A stretch of 64,000 nt of DNA from CAZMBI01 sp964564675 (lineage in GTDB: Bacteria > Pseudomonadota > Alphaproteobacteria > Rickettsiales > UBA3002). Below are positions 48,968 through 58,037 of this stretch, piece after piece (position 1 is the stretch's first letter; every line of letters starts with the position of its first letter). The notes under the pieces were generated by a model. The model was not told the origin of the DNA. It searched no databases and was given only the letters and a program-made list of their open reading frames with translations. The position numbers and the translations under genes are program-made. The DNA lies in the NCBI GenBank assembly GCA_964564675.1, contig CAZMBI010000002.1, forward strand, positions 145,682-209,681. The letters are read 5' to 3'.

Positions 48968-50410
48968 ATGGCTGACCAGAAAACGATACAGGATATATAT
49001 AATTCTCTATATGATAAAAAAGTGCGAGGCCCTGTAGGGGATAATCGTTTAGTATCTCCTCAAAAAACCCTGCTGTTTGGTGGAAAAGAATCCCCTGAGA
49101 GTATGTACAAGGTCGCTAATACTCTTGCGGAGAGTCCATACTTTTCTGCACGGCTCGCTGACGACCCAAAATTTTTATACAATTTTCGCAACTCATTGTT
49201 AAGTAACCCGTTACAAATAAGAGACATTTCAGGTAAAAAAAGAATATGGCCTTTTCTTAGATCATCTGAGAAATTAGACATATTCGCCGGAACCGGCCAT
49301 AGCCCGCTGAAATATTTCTGGATGAAGGGGCCGGAAAAGGAATTGGCGGATACCCGCCTGTCGCATTACAAGGCGGCGAAGAAATTTACGAATGAAGCCG
49401 CCGGCATCCAGAATCGGCTGATTGCCGAAAAAGTGTTGAATGCGCCGAGTCTTCACCAGTTACAACAAAATCTGCTTGATTTTAATGAACAGTTCAAAGC
49501 GGCCGAAAAAGCTTATCACAAAGGTTCATCGTGGCTCGACAGGTGGTGGCGTGGGGAAACACGAAAAGTGGATGCCATCGGCGATTATCAACGCCTGAAG
49601 GAGGTAAAAGATGTTATCGGCAAGGAGCTTGGCTCGATCCGGGTGCCGGGCACGGCTGCAGGGGCGGGCTCCCCGTTACTGGAAGCACTGGAAAAGGGTG
49701 TGGCAAACGAATTGCCAAATTATATGGAGCTGCAACCCCGTGACCGGCGGATTCAGGGGCTGCAGGATGATCTGCAAAGCTTGATAGAGGTCAGTAAACC
49801 CAAGCTGGAAAGCCTGGCAAGTAAGGCCAATGCCAAATACACCGAAGTGGTGGACCAAGGTTTTAAGGTGCCGGGTGGCAAGGCTTCGGTTACCGGCCAT
49901 GTGGAAAAAATAACCAAGGGCACGGAGCGGTTGAGCGAAGCCCAGGGGATCAAATCCCTGATGACGGCCGTCAGTGATTTGAACAATATCGAAGCAGCGG
50001 TGATGAAAGCGCGGCAGACGGCCGAACAGATGGGCAGGTCGGGCGCGCAGGCCGCCGCCAGGGCGACGGAGAGTGCAAGTGTTTCTGAATCATTAACAGC
50101 GGAGGAATCGATGGCTTGGAGANNNNNNNNNNNNNNNNNNNNNNNNNNNNNNNNNNNNNNNNNNNNNNNNNNNNNNNNNNNNNNNNNNNNNNNNNNNNNN
50201 NNNNNNNNNNNNNNNNNNNNNNGCTTTTTCAGAAACGCTGAGGGTGTTCGCTGGTCGCGAGTTGCTTTTGCAGGCGCTGCGACGGCGCTGGGCGCCTATC
50301 TGCTTTTCGGCGGGCGCGGGAAGGAACAAGAGAATTCGCATGCCGCACGGGTTGGCAAGCAGGCCCGCGAGCTGGGCATGAGCGGGCAGGGCGCCGCCCA
50401 GCAAATGTAA
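48968..50410 (+). CDS. Orphan helical protein, paralogue B, interrupted by an assembly gap
   Basis: Related to the gene at 47512: a similar opening (MADQKTIQDIYNSL, then VANTLAESPYFSARLADDPK), coiled-coil helices, KLESLASKANAKYTEVVDQG then FKVPGGKASV, and a hydrophobic segment after the gap (FAGAATALGAYLLFGGRG) with a basic tail. The first 320 bases are much more AT-rich than the rest, so the gene is mosaic. 100 N at 50123-50222 interrupt it; the frame is open on both sides, but real gap length and sequence are unknown. ATG 48968 has a GGAAGTG site. Confidence 0.6.
   Translation: MADQKTIQDIYNSLYDKKVRGPVGDNRLVSPQKTLLFGGKESPESMYKVANTLAESPYFSARLADDPKFLYNFRNSLLSNPLQIRDISGKKRIWPFLRSSEKLDIFAGTGHSPLKYFWMKGPEKELADTRLSHYKAAKKFTNEAAGIQNRLIAEKVLNAPSLHQLQQNLLDFNEQFKAAEKAYHKGSSWLDRWWRGETRKVDAIGDYQRLKEVKDVIGKELGSIRVPGTAAGAGSPLLEALEKGVANELPNYMELQPRDRRIQGLQDDLQSLIEVSKPKLESLASKANAKYTEVVDQGFKVPGGKASVTGHVEKITKGTERLSEAQGIKSLMTAVSDLNNIEAAVMKARQTAEQMGRSGAQAAARATESASVSESLTAEESMAWRXXXXXXXXXXXXXXXXXXXXXXXXXXXXXXXXXXFFRNAEGVRWSRVAFAGAATALGAYLLFGGRGKEQENSHAARVGKQARELGMSGQGAAQQM
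50123..50222. other. Assembly gap (100 N)
   Basis: Exactly 100 N, a conventional scaffold filler; the true distance is unknown. A repeat shared by the two paralogues may have broken the assembly here. Confidence 0.97.
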
Positions 50411-50454
50411 TCTCGGGGCCCGCCGCGGGCCCATCGATTCCGCTAATATTCCAT

Positions 50455-50495
50455 CCCCCGGACAGGCGAGTCCCGCCTGTCCGGGGGTTTTTGTT
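50455..50495 (+). terminator. Strong rho-independent terminator
   Basis: CCCCCGGACAGGCG, loop AGTCC, CGCCTGTCCGGGGG then TTTTTGTTTTT: a 14-bp perfect GC-rich stem with U-tract, about 45 bases after the stop of the paralogue B gene. It is the strongest simple terminator in the window. Confidence 0.85.
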
Positions 50496-50763
50496 TTTGG
50501 GTTTCACGCGCCGGTGAGCTGAAACACCCGGACAGAGGTTAACAGGAATTAACCAGACATGCATTTTGTGCAAGGCAGCTATGCAAAAAAGGCAATGGTA
50601 ATTTTATATTGGCCGTACTATATGCCCCAATAGGATAACAACAAAAGCTTACCGGTTGCTTTTAGGTCGTTATTAGCTCGGGTAAGCACTTTCGAGACAC
50701 TATAGGTAATTTGTGAGGCTCCCCGCGACACGCAGGGCAGGGATGTTTCGAATGGAGGTTAGT

Positions 50764-50967
50764 ATGCGTACGAGTCATACCATGCGAATGATGCTGAGCA
50801 TATTGCTGATCGGCGGTATGGCAGCTTGCGTCAACCCACCGCAAAACAATAACCCGTTTGAACAGTCTTACCCGCACATGCCGCAAACGCGAGCCGCTAC
50901 AGCTGCGGGCGCTGGTTCGGATAATTTGCAGGTTTTGTCCAATGGTGAGTTGATGTATCGCTATTAA
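50764..50967 (+). CDS. Small lipoprotein, 67 aa
   Basis: A signal peptide (TMRMMLSILLIGGMAAC) with lipobox M-A-A-C is followed by a short proline- and asparagine-rich mature part (VNPPQNNNPFEQSYPHMPQT) ending GELMYRY. I do not recognise it. ATG 50764 has a perfect GGAGG site. The 270 bases ahead of it, after the terminator, hold an AT-rich probable promoter region and no other gene. Confidence 0.72.
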   Translation: MRTSHTMRMMLSILLIGGMAACVNPPQNNNPFEQSYPHMPQTRAATAAGAGSDNLQVLSNGELMYRY

Positions 50968-51249
50968 CGATATAGCTAACTGACTTTATATTTCGCATAA
51001 AGAAGCCCGCTACGCGGTGGAATCCCGCGCTTGCGAGTGGGCCACTTTGTCGATTAACAACGTTAATCGAATGTATGGTGTATTATCTTGTTTGCCCGAT
51101 GAGATAATCTTGAACGGCGTCATTCCTGCTCATACGGGAGTGGCGTTTTTTTTGTTCATCTTACTGTGTCTGCTATTTGTGGTAAGCTGCCGGCCGGCTT
51201 GATATTGTGTTATGCTGAGGGGCTACTGCCGCGCAGTGAAGCATCCTCC

Positions 51250-53745
51250 TCAGACAAACACAAAATCGGTAAAGCCAACTTCATCAAGGTCGTTCAGGCT
51301 CGTGATATTTTCAAACGTCAGCAGCAACTGATGCCCGCCGCTGGTATTGCCGTTGTTGTCATAATACATGACGGCCTGATCGCGTGTGTCGTCGAAGAAC
51401 AGGTTAAGCGCATTGCGGTCGGCGGCAACATTGGCGTTGATAATATCCAGCGAGCTGGGGATGTCGTCGGTATCGATGGCCACCGACTTAAGGATAATAA
51501 TTTCGGTACCGTCCGCCCCGGCGGCCGTGATGGAGTTGATGATCGCGCCATCAACCACGGCGTCGCGGTTGCCGAGATTATACGCTGCCTCGGCGGCATT
51601 GAACTGCAATTGATCGCCGGGCATGGTGTCTTCGCCGAAATCAAAATCCTGGATGATGTCTTCAGCGTCAAAAATGCCGTTATCATAGACGAAGGTGTCG
51701 CTGCCTTCGCCGCCGCGCAAAATATCGCTGCCGCGATTGCCGAGGATGGTGTCGTCGCCGGCTTTGCCGTCGATGGCGTCGCCGAAATTACTGCTGATGA
51801 TGCTGTCGGCGCCGGTGCCGCCGCGATATAAAATGCCCTGCGTGGCGCTTGATAAATCGACCGTGACGCCGCTGGCGGCAGTGGCATCGACACTGAAAAT
51901 CCCGGCATTAACCGCCTGGCTGCCGATGAATATGCCGTTGGCGCTGTAATCCCCGCTTTCCAACTGCAGTACCTCGATGCCGCTTTTGTTCTGGAAGAAG
52001 CCGTCATCGATGGTGGTGCCCGGCGTGTCCAGTACGATACTGTCGGTCCCGCTGCCGCCGGTGATCGTGTCGCCCTGGTTGAAATTGGCGGTCTGAAACC
52101 CAAAGCGGTCATTGCCATTGCCGCCGGTTAAGCGGTCATCACCGGCGCCGGCGCTCAGGCTGTCGCCGTTATGACCGGCGATGAGCTGGTCGTTATTGTC
52201 GCTGCCGCTGAGGGTAGCGGCTGCGCCGTCGAAATTGGTCAGCAATTGCGAGCCGTCACTGCCGGTATAGTTCGTGTCATCAAAATTCCCGGTAAATCCG
52301 GCGAGTACGATCTGTTCCGCGCCACCGTTTTGCAGCACCGTCTGCGCGGCGTTGCGCGTTACGCTCAGCCCGGCCGCGCTGCCGCCGCCGCTGAGTGTGA
52401 CTTCCAGGCTGTTGTCGCCGAGCCCGAAATCGAACAGATTGGCAACCGGCGCGCCTGAGGTGAAATCCAGCGCAAAGACATCATCCCCGGTATTGCCAAA
52501 CAATGACAGCGTGGCAGCGGCGGTGGTCGGGATGGCGGCGACGGTGTCGTTATCGGCACCGGCATAGACCGTTGCCGTTTGGCCGTTGCCCGGGCGCACG
52601 GTGATGGCATCGCCGCCGGCATTACCATATATCAGATTGTCGCCGTCGGAACTGCCGATGATAGTATCAGCCGCATCTGCCGGATCGACGATGCCGTTAC
52701 CGCCAAAAATGGTAGCGCTGCCGGTATGGTTGGTCAGGTCGATATTGTCGCCGCCGGGCCCGGAAAAAATTTCATATGCGCCGGTGGAGGGGGTGGAGGT
52801 CAGCTGGTCGGCACCGAGGCCGAGAAACAATGTGGCGCTGTTGCCCGCACCGGGGCCGGCGAGCACCGTATCGCCGCCGCCATTGGCATAGAGCACGGCG
52901 TTGCCGCTGCCCAGCGTGATGGCGTCGCCTCCATCGGCGCTGTCAGCAATCGCGGCGCCGCCATAAACCGTATGATCGCCGCTACTGCCGGACAGGTCGA
53001 GCGTATCACCGCCGCCGCCGCCAAAGACGGTGTTATCGGCCGTGGCATTGGTCAGCGTGATGACATCTCCGGCCGGCCCGGCATTGATTGCAAAGCGCCC
53101 GTCGGCGGCATCGGCGGTCAGGCTATCGGCCCCCAGCCCGCCGAAATATTGCAACAGATTGCCCGCCGCAGTGACGGTGGAAAAGGTCACGGCATCGCCG
53201 CCGGCATTGCCGTAGACCACGTTATTGCCGCTGCCCAGTGTGATGCTGTCGCCGCCGTCAGCCGTATCGGCGAAGTCTTCGCCGCCGAAAACGGTGTTAT
53301 CCCCGTTGTCCAGCGTGATGCTGTCGGCACCGTCGCCGCCGAAGGCGATGTTGTTACCATCTCCGGCGATCAGGGTATCGTCCCCACCCAGCCCGTGTAA
53401 CTGGTTATTGGCGTTGACCGCGCTGATCAGCGCTAAATCGGTGGTGAAATCAATCAGGTTGCCATCGCCGTCGAGCGTGTCGTCGGTGGTCAGATCGCCC
53501 ACGGCGAGCAGGCCGCCGCCGGCAAAGGTGACATTGTCCGGCGTCAGCAGAGCGGGGCGCGTTTCGTTTAACAGCGGGGTGGCGTCGAGTTCCACGGTGC
53601 CGGCGGCCGTGGTAAAAGACAGGGCGGCGCCCACGGGCGTGATGCGCACCTCGTTGGCCTGATTGGTGGCGAAGTTCAGCGTATCCGCTGCGGCGGCGAA
53701 GGAAACCCGTTGCCCGATAATAGTATCAAATTCGTAATTGATCAT
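51250..53745 (-). CDS. RTX-type secreted repeat protein (type I secretion substrate), S-layer-like
   Basis: 831 residues made largely of glycine- and aspartate-rich repeats (GGDGADSITLDNGDNTVFGG, GGDAITLGSGNAVLYANGGG, GGNGNDRFGFQ, DDTILGNRGSDILRGGEGSD), degenerate forms of the GGxGxDxUx Ca2+-binding nonapeptide. No N-terminal signal peptide. The C-terminal 100 residues (EDIIQDFDFGEDTMPGDQLQ to GFTDFVFV) end in an acidic-hydrophobic tail typical of type I secretion signals. It probably forms a surface layer or adhesin. Opposite-strand ORFs here are shadows of the repeats. ATG 53745 has an AGGGATG site. SapC and TolC genes are close by. Confidence 0.8.
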   Translation of the reverse strand: MINYEFDTIIGQRVSFAAAADTLNFATNQANEVRITPVGAALSFTTAAGTVELDATPLLNETRPALLTPDNVTFAGGGLLAVGDLTTDDTLDGDGNLIDFTTDLALISAVNANNQLHGLGGDDTLIAGDGNNIAFGGDGADSITLDNGDNTVFGGEDFADTADGGDSITLGSGNNVVYGNAGGDAVTFSTVTAAGNLLQYFGGLGADSLTADAADGRFAINAGPAGDVITLTNATADNTVFGGGGGDTLDLSGSSGDHTVYGGAAIADSADGGDAITLGSGNAVLYANGGGDTVLAGPGAGNSATLFLGLGADQLTSTPSTGAYEIFSGPGGDNIDLTNHTGSATIFGGNGIVDPADAADTIIGSSDGDNLIYGNAGGDAITVRPGNGQTATVYAGADNDTVAAIPTTAAATLSLFGNTGDDVFALDFTSGAPVANLFDFGLGDNSLEVTLSGGGSAAGLSVTRNAAQTVLQNGGAEQIVLAGFTGNFDDTNYTGSDGSQLLTNFDGAAATLSGSDNNDQLIAGHNGDSLSAGAGDDRLTGGNGNDRFGFQTANFNQGDTITGGSGTDSIVLDTPGTTIDDGFFQNKSGIEVLQLESGDYSANGIFIGSQAVNAGIFSVDATAASGVTVDLSSATQGILYRGGTGADSIISSNFGDAIDGKAGDDTILGNRGSDILRGGEGSDTFVYDNGIFDAEDIIQDFDFGEDTMPGDQLQFNAAEAAYNLGNRDAVVDGAIINSITAAGADGTEIIILKSVAIDTDDIPSSLDIINANVAADRNALNLFFDDTRDQAVMYYDNNGNTSGGHQLLLTFENITSLNDLDEVGFTDFVFV

Positions 53746-53902
53746 GCCGACATCCCTGTTGCTTAGCTATTGCTTAACTGGCGCAGCCTAATGCGCCGGT
53801 TATGGACTAGCAAGCCTTATGCCAGCGTTATCCAAGGCGCGATCGACGGCTTTACATTTCGGACCGCGATCGTTATGGCTAGAGGTATTATAAGGAGTAA
53901 TT

Positions 53903-54670
53903 ATGGCTAATGCACCCGATTCCGCCACCATGCCCGACAGCGCAGATAACGAGCAGGAGAGCGGACAGCCGCTGTTTTTCCAAGACCCGAACCCGGTGGA
54001 TGCCACGCGGCACGCCAATGCCGGTATTCATAAGGACGTCGGCTTTTCTTTTGCGCGCGATACTAATTCAGTACCGATTACCATTCATGAGTTTGTCGAA
54101 GTGGCGCGGTCTTACCCGATCGTATTCACTAATGAAGCCGTGCCCATGCCGCTGGCCGTGCTGGGCCTGAAGGATAAAAACCCGTTTGTTGACAGTGCCG
54201 GCCGCTGGCAGATGGGGCATTATATTCCGGGCTATGTGCGTAAATACCCGTTTGCCCTGCTCGAGATTCCGGAAAAGCAGCAATATGTGCTGTGTATCGA
54301 TGAAGCGGCGCCGCATTTTCAGCCGGAAAGTCCGGAGCTGCCGCTTTATGACGGTAAGGAGCCGGCAGAGCTGGCCAAAGAGGCCATCGAGCTGTGCCGC
54401 AAATATCACGGGCATTATCTCGGCACGCGGGAGTTCGGCGAGATGCTCGGCCAGTCGGCGATTTTAGAGCAAAAGGAACTGCATGCCGAGATGTCGGGCA
54501 AGCAGCGCATTTCGCTGGGCGGATTTCAGCTGATTTCGGAAGAGAAATGGAACAGCCTGTCGGATAAAGAGTTCCTGCCCTGGCGCCATAAGCAGTGGGA
54601 CGGCCTGATTACGCTGGTCATGGCCTCGCAGGTGAACTGGAAATATCTCGGTCAGATGGAATCGGCCTGA
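53903..54670 (+). CDS. SapC-family protein
   Basis: 255 residues matching the SapC family, named for a gene in the Campylobacter S-layer locus: HANAGIHKDVGFSFARDTNS, FVEVARSYPIVFTNEAVPMP, NPFVDSAGRWQMGHYIPGYV then RKYPFALLEIPEKQQYVLCI, and FQLISEEKWNSLSDKEF. The function is unproven but is linked to surface-layer proteins. ATG 53903 has a TAAGGAG site. Divergent from the RTX gene, consistent with a surface-layer context. Confidence 0.88.
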   Translation: MANAPDSATMPDSADNEQESGQPLFFQDPNPVDATRHANAGIHKDVGFSFARDTNSVPITIHEFVEVARSYPIVFTNEAVPMPLAVLGLKDKNPFVDSAGRWQMGHYIPGYVRKYPFALLEIPEKQQYVLCIDEAAPHFQPESPELPLYDGKEPAELAKEAIELCRKYHGHYLGTREFGEMLGQSAILEQKELHAEMSGKQRISLGGFQLISEEKWNSLSDKEFLPWRHKQWDGLITLVMASQVNWKYLGQMESA

Positions 54671-54811
54671 ATGAGCGTTCAGCGCGTGCGCTGATGCATA
54701 TGCCGTTCGAGGATATCGGCAACATCGCGGCATGGCTGCAGCATCACCATATCGCCTGCTAGTATACGCGCTGGTATGAGCCCGCACCGCAGCTGCCCAG
54801 TCTGGATGAGG

Positions 54812-54885
54812 TGGAGGCCCGGGCCGGAATCGAACCGACATTCAAGGATTTGCAGTCCTCTGCATCGCCATTCTGCCACCGGGCC
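54812..54885 (-). tRNA. tRNA-Cys(GCA)
   Basis: Minus strand, 74 nt including encoded CCA (54814-54812). Acceptor GGCCCGG (54885-54879) pairs with CCGGGCC (54822-54816); the anticodon arm GGACTGCAAATCC carries anticodon GCA; T arm GTCGGTTCGATTCCGGC is canonical. It converges with the SapC gene. Confidence 0.95.
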
Positions 54886-55114
54886 ATATACATTAAGATG
54901 GGGCAAACGGGCGGCGAAGGCAAGCGATAGCGCCAGTTAAGGTGAAATGCAAGCGGTTAAGCGGCCTGTTATGCCCGGTGCGGCCGGGGCGGCGGCATTT
55001 TGTGTGTTGATCTTGTCAACATTCGGCTCTATGTGCACGTCGCAGCGTTACACAAAGGATTTCGATTGCTTTGTCCGGGCAGAAACGGTAATCGAGAGTC
55101 GGGGAGAACCGTGC

Positions 55115-55789
55115 ATGAATAATCCGCAACAGGCGCGTCATCATATGATTGACGGGCAGCTGGAGCCCAACCTTGTGCTGCGCCCGGAAGTTATTGCCGC
55201 CATGGGTGTCACACCGCGTGAGCGCTTTGTTCCCGCCGCCTATCGCCAGTGTGCCTATATAGACGAGGATATCCCGCTGGGCCATGGGCGCTATATGATG
55301 GAGCCGATGGTGCTCGGGCAGATGATTCAGGCGCTGCAGGTGCAACAGGGCGATAAGGCGCTGGTGATTGCCGGTAATACCGGCTATTCGGCGGTTATTC
55401 TCGCGCAGCTCGGCGCCGACGTGCTGGTGGTGGAAGAACAGCGCGAACTCGCAGATTTCAGCCGACAGGCGCTGGCGGAAATGGGGCTGGAGAAAATCAA
55501 GGTGCAGACCTCGGCGCTCAAAACCGGTTGCCCGATCAATGCGCCGTATGATGCGATCCTGATTGACGGGGCGGTCGAAGCGGTGCCCGATACGTTAATC
55601 GATCAACTGGCGGAAGACGGCCGGCTGGCGGTCGTTGAAAATCACCCGAATCCGTCCGGGCTGGTCGCCGGGATGGGCGATATCCTATTGATTCGTAAAG
55701 AGCATGGCATGGTCTGCAGGCACGTGATCGACGATGTTTCAGTACCGGTCATCCCCGCTTTTCGCAAGAAACCGGAATTTATGCTGTAA
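55115..55789 (+). CDS. Protein-L-isoaspartate O-methyltransferase-like protein
   Basis: 224 residues of the PCMT-like family with a SAM-binding Rossmann fold: ARHHMIDGQLEPNLVLRPEV, GVTPRERFVPAAYRQCAYID (the P-R-E-x-F-V-P motif), ALVIAGNTGYSAVILAQLGA and VLVVEEQRELADFSRQALAE (SAM binding), YDAILIDGAVEAVPDTLIDQ. The first motif reads GNTGY instead of GxGSGY and the Ser of the usual S-x-P-x-M loop appears replaced (MMEPMVL), so activity on isoaspartate is doubtful. ATG 55115 has a GGGGAG site; the frame opens at 54947. Fifteen bases ahead of tolC, the usual alphaproteobacterial order. Confidence 0.85.
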   Translation: MNNPQQARHHMIDGQLEPNLVLRPEVIAAMGVTPRERFVPAAYRQCAYIDEDIPLGHGRYMMEPMVLGQMIQALQVQQGDKALVIAGNTGYSAVILAQLGADVLVVEEQRELADFSRQALAEMGLEKIKVQTSALKTGCPINAPYDAILIDGAVEAVPDTLIDQLAEDGRLAVVENHPNPSGLVAGMGDILLIRKEHGMVCRHVIDDVSVPVIPAFRKKPEFML

Positions 55790-55803
55790 ACAAGGGAACG
55801 AGC

Positions 55804-57150
55804 ATGATGACATCGATAGTGCGCACATTACTGGTTTCAACGATGCTGGTCTCGCCGGGAGCGGTGCAGGCGGATACATTCAAGGACGCCCTGAAATCGG
55901 CGTATGAAAGCAACCCGCGGATTCAGGCGCAGCGGCGCACGCTGGAACAAAGCAATGAACGCGTCAGCCAGGCGATCGGGAATTTCCGCCCGGAGGTGAG
56001 CGCCACCTATGAAAACGGCCGCCAGCGTACCCGCTTTGATGGCTCGCAATGGCGTTACGGTGATACCGAAGTCCGGCAATTGAGCTTTCAGCAGCCGTTG
56101 TTTCTGGGCGGGCAGAATATCTATGGCTATTCCAGCGCCAAAAACCGGATGCTATCCGGCCGCGCCGATCTGATGACGCAGGAACAGGAAGTGATGCTGG
56201 ATGCCGTCATTGCCTATATGGACGTGGTCCAGAACGAATCCGTTTTGCGCCTGAGCGAAAATAATGAAAGCGTCCTCGCCCGCCAGCTGGAAGCGTCGCT
56301 CAATCGCTTTGAGGTGGGCGATGTCACGCGCACCGACGTGGCGCAATCGGAAGCGCGCCTCTCGCGCGCGCAATCGGATGCTATTCAGTCGCGTGGCGAT
56401 CTGGAATCCGCCATTGCTAATTTTGAGCGCGTAATCGGTTATAAGCCGGAGAATCTCCCTCTGCCGGTGCCGGATATGTTTCCGCAGCTGCCGCCCACCC
56501 TGGAGGAAGCCATAGAAGTGGCGCTGGAAAACAATCCCTCCGTGACCTCGGCCCAATATCTGGAAGAATCCGCCGAGGACGCTGTCGGCCAGAACGTGGG
56601 CGGATTGCTGCCGCAAGTGTCATTGGTCGGGCGGATGTCGCGCGATGACGGGGCAGGTTCATTCGGTAGCAATCAGTTTGACAATGACTCCATCACCGTC
56701 AACGTGACCATGCCGATTTATCAACAGGGCAACCAGTATTCACGCGTGCGTGAAGCCAAGCTGATCGAAAAGCGTCGCGAATTCGAAAAGGAAAACACGA
56801 AAGATGCCGTTCGTGAGTCGGTGATTCAGGCATGGGAAAATCTGCAAACCGCGATTTCAACGATCGAGGCGCAGGAGGAAAATATCCGGGCGGCGGAAAT
56901 TGCGCTTGACGGCGTGCGCCAGGAGCAGCAATACGGCGCGCGCACCGTGCTGGACGTGCTGGATGCCGAACAGGAACTGTTTATTGCGAAAGTGAATCTG
57001 GTGCGGGCGCAGCGCAACCGGGTGGTTTCCATTTTCAACCTGCTGCTGGTGCTGGGGCAGATGGATGTCGCCACACTTGGCGTTGATGCCGAACCGTATG
57101 ATCCGGAGGCGCATTACGATGACGTGAAATGGCAGTTGATCGGTTTTTGA
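55804..57150 (+). CDS. tolC: TolC-family outer-membrane efflux protein
   Basis: Outer-membrane channel for type I secretion and drug efflux. 448 residues: a signal peptide (TLLVSTMLVSPGAVQADTFK), the TolC start FKDALKSAYESNPRIQAQRR, a first repeat with FRPEVSATYENGR, and the second half with VTSAQYLEESAEDAVGQNVG, GLLPQVSLVGRMSRDDGAGS and YSRVREAKLIEKRREFEKEN; the C-terminus has QEQQYGARTVLDVLDAEQEL, the internal repeat hallmark. ATG 55804 follows an AAGGGAACG site. A plausible exit channel for the RTX protein at 51250, although no dedicated ABC/adaptor pair is next to it. Confidence 0.92.
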   Translation: MMTSIVRTLLVSTMLVSPGAVQADTFKDALKSAYESNPRIQAQRRTLEQSNERVSQAIGNFRPEVSATYENGRQRTRFDGSQWRYGDTEVRQLSFQQPLFLGGQNIYGYSSAKNRMLSGRADLMTQEQEVMLDAVIAYMDVVQNESVLRLSENNESVLARQLEASLNRFEVGDVTRTDVAQSEARLSRAQSDAIQSRGDLESAIANFERVIGYKPENLPLPVPDMFPQLPPTLEEAIEVALENNPSVTSAQYLEESAEDAVGQNVGGLLPQVSLVGRMSRDDGAGSFGSNQFDNDSITVNVTMPIYQQGNQYSRVREAKLIEKRREFEKENTKDAVRESVIQAWENLQTAISTIEAQEENIRAAEIALDGVRQEQQYGARTVLDVLDAEQELFIAKVNLVRAQRNRVVSIFNLLLVLGQMDVATLGVDAEPYDPEAHYDDVKWQLIGF

Positions 57151-57271
57151 TGGGTGGATACAGGCGGTTGGTCCACAGCGGGTACGCGCGCCATCTTTTT
57201 ATGAGCTTTTGCTTGTCATCGCTGACCGATCGCTACTAGAATACCATCAGTGAAACTCATGGGGGCTAACC

Positions 57272-57913
57272 ATGGCGGCTCAGTCTGCTGCAGAACAAGA
57301 CCAGTCAATGGAAGAAATTCTGCAATCGATCAAACGCATCATTGCTGATGAAGAGGAAGAGGCTGAATACGATAACACGGCGGAACAACGCGCCGCCGGT
57401 TCGGATGTGCTGGAGTTGACCGAAGTGGTTCAGGATGACGGCACGGTGGTGCAGGAAGATAAGCCAGCGGCGCAAGCCCCAATGCCAGAGCCTGATCCTG
57501 AGCCAGAGCCCGAACCTGAGCCGGAACCTGAGCCGGAAATGCCGCCGGCCTCGTCTTTTGAACCCGTCCCAACGGCAGCGCTGACCCAACCGGAGGCTGC
57601 CCCCGACACATCACACGCAGAGGAGTCTGCGGATATGCCCGTCAGTTCCAACGACTTAGATCTTGATAATTTGGTTTCGGAAGAGGTAGCCAGCGCCACT
57701 TCGGAGTCACTGCGCTACCTGGCCAGCCGCCAGCAGGATCCCAAGCCCCGTTCAGCCACCACGTCGTCTCCGGCCTTCCGTTCGGGGGAAACTGTGGAAG
57801 ATCTGGTGGTGGAAGCGTTGCGCCCGATGCTGAAAGCGTGGCTGGAAGAGAATCTACCGCGCATCGTCGAAGACCGGGTGGAGCGTGAAGTGCGCCGCAT
57901 TGCGGGTAACTAG
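57272..57913 (+). CDS. DUF2497 / PopZ-type polar organizing protein
   Basis: 213 residues. The N-terminal SMEEILQSIKRIIADEEEE is the conserved DUF2497/PopZ helix. An acidic linker with PEPEPE repeats follows (residues about 70-95), and the C-terminus has VEDLVVEALRPMLKAWLEEN then LPRIVEDRVEREVRRIAG, the oligomerisation helices. In Caulobacter PopZ organises cell poles and binds the ParB-centromere complex. In many Alphaproteobacteria this gene is followed by valS; here it is followed by an ankyrin protein. Confidence 0.9.
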   Translation: MAAQSAAEQDQSMEEILQSIKRIIADEEEEAEYDNTAEQRAAGSDVLELTEVVQDDGTVVQEDKPAAQAPMPEPDPEPEPEPEPEPEPEMPPASSFEPVPTAALTQPEAAPDTSHAEESADMPVSSNDLDLDNLVSEEVASATSESLRYLASRQQDPKPRSATTSSPAFRSGETVEDLVVEALRPMLKAWLEENLPRIVEDRVEREVRRIAGN

Positions 57914-58037
57914 CCGTCGCGGCGTTGGTTGCAATCGTGGCATATCTGCCATTACCCCACGCGCTATTTTATGCTGTTAACGGCTTACAGCCCGCTCTTT
58001 ACTTGGCCGGGGCTGCCGATTTGTGCATAATGGTTTC

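Noticed and set aside
50537..50554. TTAACAGGAATTAA as a CtrA site
   Set aside because: The gap between the TTAA half-sites is six bases, not seven.
52579..53400. Plus-strand 273-residue ORF and several others across 51166-53662
   Set aside because: They are antisense to the glycine/aspartate repeats of the RTX gene; their low-complexity Ala/Gly/Ser sequence mirrors the repeats and they have no ribosome-binding sites.
54679..54906. Minus-strand ORF across the tRNA-Cys gene
   Set aside because: It overlaps the tRNA and has no coding features.
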